Shown here piece after piece: positions 46,943-49,460 of a DNA stretch of 49,460 nt. This DNA is from Nitrosomonadales bacterium (lineage in GTDB: Bacteria; Pseudomonadota; Gammaproteobacteria; Burkholderiales; Gallionellaceae). The notes under the pieces are model-generated. The model searched no databases. It was not told the DNA's origin and saw only the letters and a program-made list of their open reading frames with translations. The stretch lies in NCBI GenBank assembly GCA_016213335.1, contig JACRAQ010000136.1:1-49460 (forward strand), read 5' to 3'. A program made the position numbers and the translations under genes. Each line of letters starts with the position of its first letter. Positions within the stretch are counted from its first letter, which is position 1.

Positions 46943-48126
46943 GTATTCGTCCCGGAAGGCCTTGCGCCACGTGCGAGAGATTGAAGGTCGATTGAGAATG
47001 TCAAATTATGCGCCTGCTCACTATCCGAATAAAACTTGAAGTATTGCTTCCAGCGTATCACTGCAAGAACTGCATTTAGCGCATTCATATCCGCTAGTTG
47101 AACGTTTGAATATATTTCATCTGCAATGCCATCATGCACATCAATGCATGAGTCTAAGTGGTCGTTCTTTTTTGTTGTACAAAGAGTCACACGGCAGTTT
47201 CCGCGAATACTCATCGTGTCCTCAATCTTGGTTAAACCCATACCCACGTCTATGAACGGAATGCCAGCAGATTTTAGGTGGTTGCAGATAAGTTTACGCG
47301 CAGGCCCTTTGTCGACAGCGACGAATACAAAATCAAATCCCTTCAACTCTTCGATATTGCTTTCGCTTATGTAGTAGGGATGAGGAATTATTCCCTTTCG
47401 CATCGGATCGTACATGGCATAAAAGTAATCAACTTTTAAAGGCTCCGCCTGAAGCTGCTCAAGGGATGCAGCAGCGGGGGATCGGAAAGCGTTATATGGC
47501 TTGAAAGTGTCGCCGTCATAGAGATGAATTTCTTTCACTGGCGTTTTTGCGGCCTGGTCGAGAATATAGCTGCCAGTACCGCCCAGCCCAATTATGGCAA
47601 TTCGTGATAACCTGAGTTTCTGAGTCACAGCTACAATTCCAGCACGGGCAGACGCAGAATCTCCATATCTGAATACCGAATCCTCGTTTTGAGATGCAAC
47701 AGCACGGCCCGTTCTGGCGTCGACATCTTTGTCAATAAATCGTGCTTGCGCGCCGAGGATATTGATGTAGTGCGTAATTTTCTCGTAATAATCAGCAGGA
47801 AAATTCTCACGATTGTCAGGCTTCAGCGAAAAGTAATGCTGTGCCACAAACCCATCGAACAAGGTTGTAGGATTGCTATTGTTGATCATCTGCGTAAGCG
47901 GTTGCCCATCTTTGTTGCATGGAGTGTCTCCCACAAAGTAGACGGTATGGTCTGGCTTGCCAGTTTCGGCATGCGCACAGGCAATAATTCCGTAGGCAAC
48001 CTTACAATTTGGCGTGACATACGGCACCGAGCTGACGATCAGAAAGCTATTGTAGACGGCGGCCTCGAATTTCTCCGAGACCAGCCGCTGCACGTCCTGC
48101 CTAAGAGCGATGGGAACGTTCGACAT
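46939..48126 (-). CDS. E1-like ThiF-family protein with extra N-terminal domain
   Basis: The 395-residue protein has an N-terminal domain (residues about 20-135, with HTVYFVGDTPCNKDGQPL and HYFSLKP) of the kind I recall as DUF6791. The adenylation domain runs about 170-365: IAIIGLGGTGSYILDQAAKT with the ATP-binding GLGGTGS at 180-186, HLYDGDTFKPYNAFRSP, and VFVAVDKGPARKLI. A Cys-rich stretch (NCRVTLCTTKKNDHLDSCID, 310-329) lies where the catalytic Cys of E1 proteins is found, but paired zinc CxxC motifs are absent. It overlaps the ubiquitin-like gene by 26 bases and the DUF6527-like gene by 4. It should activate the ubiquitin-like protein as an adenylate. Confidence 0.9.
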   Translation of the reverse strand: MSNVPIALRQDVQRLVSEKFEAAVYNSFLIVSSVPYVTPNCKVAYGIIACAHAETGKPDHTVYFVGDTPCNKDGQPLTQMINNSNPTTLFDGFVAQHYFSLKPDNRENFPADYYEKITHYINILGAQARFIDKDVDARTGRAVASQNEDSVFRYGDSASARAGIVAVTQKLRLSRIAIIGLGGTGSYILDQAAKTPVKEIHLYDGDTFKPYNAFRSPAAASLEQLQAEPLKVDYFYAMYDPMRKGIIPHPYYISESNIEELKGFDFVFVAVDKGPARKLICNHLKSAGIPFIDVGMGLTKIEDTMSIRGNCRVTLCTTKKNDHLDSCIDVHDGIADEIYSNVQLADMNALNAVLAVIRWKQYFKFYSDSEQAHNLTFSIDLQSLARGARPSGTNT

Positions 48127-48367
48127 CGAATTTCATCCCATTAACCAACACAACAGATTCTCCGTCATGAAGCTGACCATCTGGCCCATGTGGAGAGACA
48201 TAATGAATTAAGTAAATGATTTCGCCGGGATCGCCGGGGAATGCGAGAGTTACTAAATCCCGATAACTGATTTGGGGCCCAGGCACTTCAAATGCGCTTC
48301 CATTGATTTTGATATGAAAGCTTGAAGGCTTGCCATATTCATGTGTTTCATTAGTGGCTTGATTCAT
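48101..48367 (-). CDS. Ubiquitin-like (Multi_ubiq-type) beta-grasp protein, single domain
   Basis: The 88-residue protein has a 16-residue polar leader and one beta-grasp domain (about 17-82): FHIKINGSAFEVPGPQISYRD (strand, strand, start of helix), then IIYLIHYV and DGESVVLVNGMKFDV as the last strand. The ending ERSHRS has no Gly-Gly. Multi_ubiq proteins usually carry several such domains in a row; here there is one. It starts within the stop of the 58-residue gene (ATGA) and overlaps the E1-like gene by 26 bases. Confidence 0.85.
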   Translation of the reverse strand: MNQATNETHEYGKPSSFHIKINGSAFEVPGPQISYRDLVTLAFPGDPGEIIYLIHYVSPHGPDGQLHDGESVVLVNGMKFDVERSHRS

Positions 48368-48540
48368 TTCTTTTCCTTTCTGACACCCTTGAATGGAGTC
48401 TTATCTGTAGTTTTTACATCCATAAATCGGCCTGTTCCATCATCACGTTTTACCCAGTGTCCCGAGGGAGTTTGGGTTTGTGATCTATCTTTTACTGCTC
48501 CATTGCGATGGCCGTCACCACTTGGTGGATTAGTTGCCAT
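48364..48540 (-). CDS. 58-residue polar basic protein at the head of the ubiquitin-like operon
   Basis: ATG at 48540, preceded by AAAGGAAG at a good distance, begins a 58-codon ORF (MATNPPSGDGHRNGAVKDRS...) with GHWVKRDDGTGRFMDVK and ending KGVRKEKK. It has no membrane segment or Cys and is rich in Gly, Asp, Lys and Arg, so it is probably largely disordered and possibly nucleic-acid-binding. Similar small basic proteins with a TGRFMDVK-type motif occur in bacterial accessory regions, as I recall. The stop overlaps the ubiquitin-like start. It might be a substrate, an adaptor or a regulator of the system. Confidence 0.75.
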   Translation of the reverse strand: MATNPPSGDGHRNGAVKDRSQTQTPSGHWVKRDDGTGRFMDVKTTDKTPFKGVRKEKK

Positions 48541-48629
48541 GATCGCTTCCTTTCTGCTTCAATTAAGCTGTTTAATATGCGATTGAAAAAATAGCCGTTT
48601 CCAGCTGGTTGTAATTCTACTCAATGCTT

Positions 48630-48655
48630 CTGCTTAAATCAATATGTTTAAGCAG
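48630..48655. promoter_or_regulatory. Palindrome between the STAS-like gene and the ubiquitin-like operon
   Basis: CTGCTTAAA (48630-48638) and TTTAAGCAG (48647-48655) are perfect 9-bp arms 8 bases apart. The site is directly after the STAS/winged-helix gene stop and about 90 bases before the first ATG of the operon. It has no T-run, so an operator is more likely than a terminator, but both are possible. Confidence 0.55.
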
Positions 48656-48656
48656 T

Positions 48657-49208
48657 TTATTTTATGGCTTGATAAACGTATTCTATACCGCCGGATTCTG
48701 CTACATCTTCTGTACGTAAAATGTAACCTTGGTCGACTAGTTTTTTAAGCCTAGTGCTGGCATTTTGTACGCTTATGTCTAAATCTACCGCTGCCTGTGA
48801 AGCTAAAACAGAGCCCTTTGTTAGTACATAGTTAACAAGTTCGGCGCTTGCAGAGGTTAACTCGGGACCCAATATTTTGTATTTATTCTTGTTCCAATAA
48901 ACCAGTGGCTGATCTTTTGCTCGGGCAGCATAATTCCAATTATCCAAAATATCTGGATTTTGAACCTGCTCAAGGTAAAAACCTCTACTCTCACGATATT
49001 GCTTAGCTATTGAAATAACACTTTCACGAGGAAAAGATGCGTCAGTAGCCTCTATGCCCGCCAATGAAATCCCAAAAATCACAACTGAGGGATGGTCATC
49101 AATGTAGTCTGCCAATTTGCGAAATATCTCTTTTCCTTGGACATTTCCAAAAGGATGATCATTATTGGTAAAGTCGAGAAGTTTCAGTATTTCTTTATTC
49201 TGTTTCAT
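48657..49208 (-). CDS. STAS-like (DUF4325) and winged-helix regulator-like protein
   Basis: The 183-residue protein has an N-terminal domain (about 20-100; GKEIFRKLADYIDDHPSVVIFGISL then ATDASFPRESVISIAKQYRES) resembling the STAS-like DUF4325 group, and a C-terminal winged helix (about 115-183; LVNYVLTKGSVLASQAAVDL, VQNASTRLKKLVDQGYI). The combination suggests a DNA-binding sensor. It precedes the ubiquitin-like operon on the same strand by 116 bases with a palindrome between, so it is a good candidate for its regulator. No ribosome-binding site is obvious. Confidence 0.75.
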   Translation of the reverse strand: MKQNKEILKLLDFTNNDHPFGNVQGKEIFRKLADYIDDHPSVVIFGISLAGIEATDASFPRESVISIAKQYRESRGFYLEQVQNPDILDNWNYAARAKDQPLVYWNKNKYKILGPELTSASAELVNYVLTKGSVLASQAAVDLDISVQNASTRLKKLVDQGYILRTEDVAESGGIEYVYQAIK

Positions 49209-49267
49209 TGTTTCAGTTTAATGAGAGTTGTGCTTACTGGTCAAGAAAAAAATCGAAGCTGTCAAAG

Positions 49268-49310
49268 CAAAGTTGAAATGTCCCCTGTTTGGGCAAAGTA
49301 GAAATGTCCC
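49268..49310. repeat. Twin terminal repeats at the end of an insertion sequence
   Basis: CAAAGTTGAAATGTCCC (49268-49284) and CAAAGTAGAAATGTCCC (49294-49310) match at 16 of 17 positions, 26 bases apart, directly after the end of a transposase-like frame. Repeats of this GAAATGTCCC type are found at the ends of some IS elements, as I recall. They mark the probable left end of an element inserted beside the STAS-like gene. Confidence 0.65.
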
Positions 49311-49313
49311 TTT

Positions 49314-49460
49314 TCAAAGTCTGAGGCACGCTGCCTGAATGAGATTGGGGTTGTAGGGTTTGCGCCAAGGATGTTTTGGATGCGGCTTGACGTGTACAGG
49401 GAGGCGTTGTTGTTTCAGCAGCTCGTCCACTCGCATGTTCAGCGTCTTGTCGTCCACCGC
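49314..49460 (-). mobile_element. C-terminal fragment of a transposase (IS continues beyond the window)
   Basis: Forty-eight codons run from the right edge to a TGA at 49314: AVDDKTLNMRVDELLKQQRL, then PVHVKPHPKHPWRKPYNPNL. The HPWR motif near the end is also seen in ISNCY-type transposases. The twin terminal repeats follow after the stop. The family is a guess from a short tail. Confidence 0.6.

Noticed and set aside
49268-49310. Two direct repeats as a possible CRISPR or iteron array
   Set aside because: Only two units occur, next to a transposase end; this fits an IS terminus.

Overview
The window looks like a chromosomal segment of a betaproteobacterium, most likely of the Nitrosomonadales/Gallionellaceae type. 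This is inferred from the high G+C of the core genes, the ribF-ileS, lptF-lptG/pepA and holC-valS arrangements, a DUF3106/DUF3619/sigma-factor trio next to clpB, and an exosortase-B (XrtB) exopolysaccharide locus. No rRNA or tRNA gene, CRISPR array or complete insertion sequence was seen.

Layout. Positions 1-10005 are housekeeping genes: ileS (cut by the left edge), ribF, argJ, a lone cyclic-nucleotide-binding protein, secA, an M23 peptidase, a DUF721/DciA-like protein and lpxC. Positions 10076-15064 are a molybdenum-cofactor operon on the minus strand (moaA, moeA, mobA, mobB, moaD, moaE, moaC); moaC carries an in-frame stop just before its catalytic C-terminal part. Positions 15531-21211 are a plus-strand cluster: flavin-binding PNPOx-like protein, radical SAM enzyme, thermostable-hemolysin-family protein, acyl/aryl-CoA synthetase-like enzyme, SDR and an exported TPR protein. 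It looks like an uncharacterised small-molecule pathway and is interspersed with palindromic repeats.

Positions 21629-36682 hold a GT-C-like membrane protein on the plus strand. On the minus strand follows a long gene series: holC, a ValS preceded in frame by a small acidic domain, rfbA-rfbC-rfbD for dTDP-rhamnose, then epsD, xrtB, epsI, epsE, an outer-membrane beta-barrel, epsF and epsG. Together these would make an activated sugar, polymerise and export an exopolysaccharide and control its chain length. Positions 36806-44678 return to core genes: pepA, lptF, lptG, DUF3106, DUF3619, a sigma-70-family factor and clpB with a textbook sigma-32 promoter.

After clpB the character changes. A CcdB-type toxin-antitoxin pair sits between the clpB 3' end and a diverged second copy of its last 34 codons. 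Beyond a strong terminator lies an AT-rich accessory block (45527-49208): a five-gene minus-strand operon coding for a 58-residue protein, a ubiquitin-like beta-grasp protein, an E1-like ThiF protein with an extra N-terminal domain, a Cys-rich DUF6527-like protein and an ImmA/IrrE metallopeptidase, headed by a STAS-like/winged-helix protein. The block abuts the end of an insertion sequence at the right edge. This ubiquitin-like conjugation operon is the most exciting content of the window.
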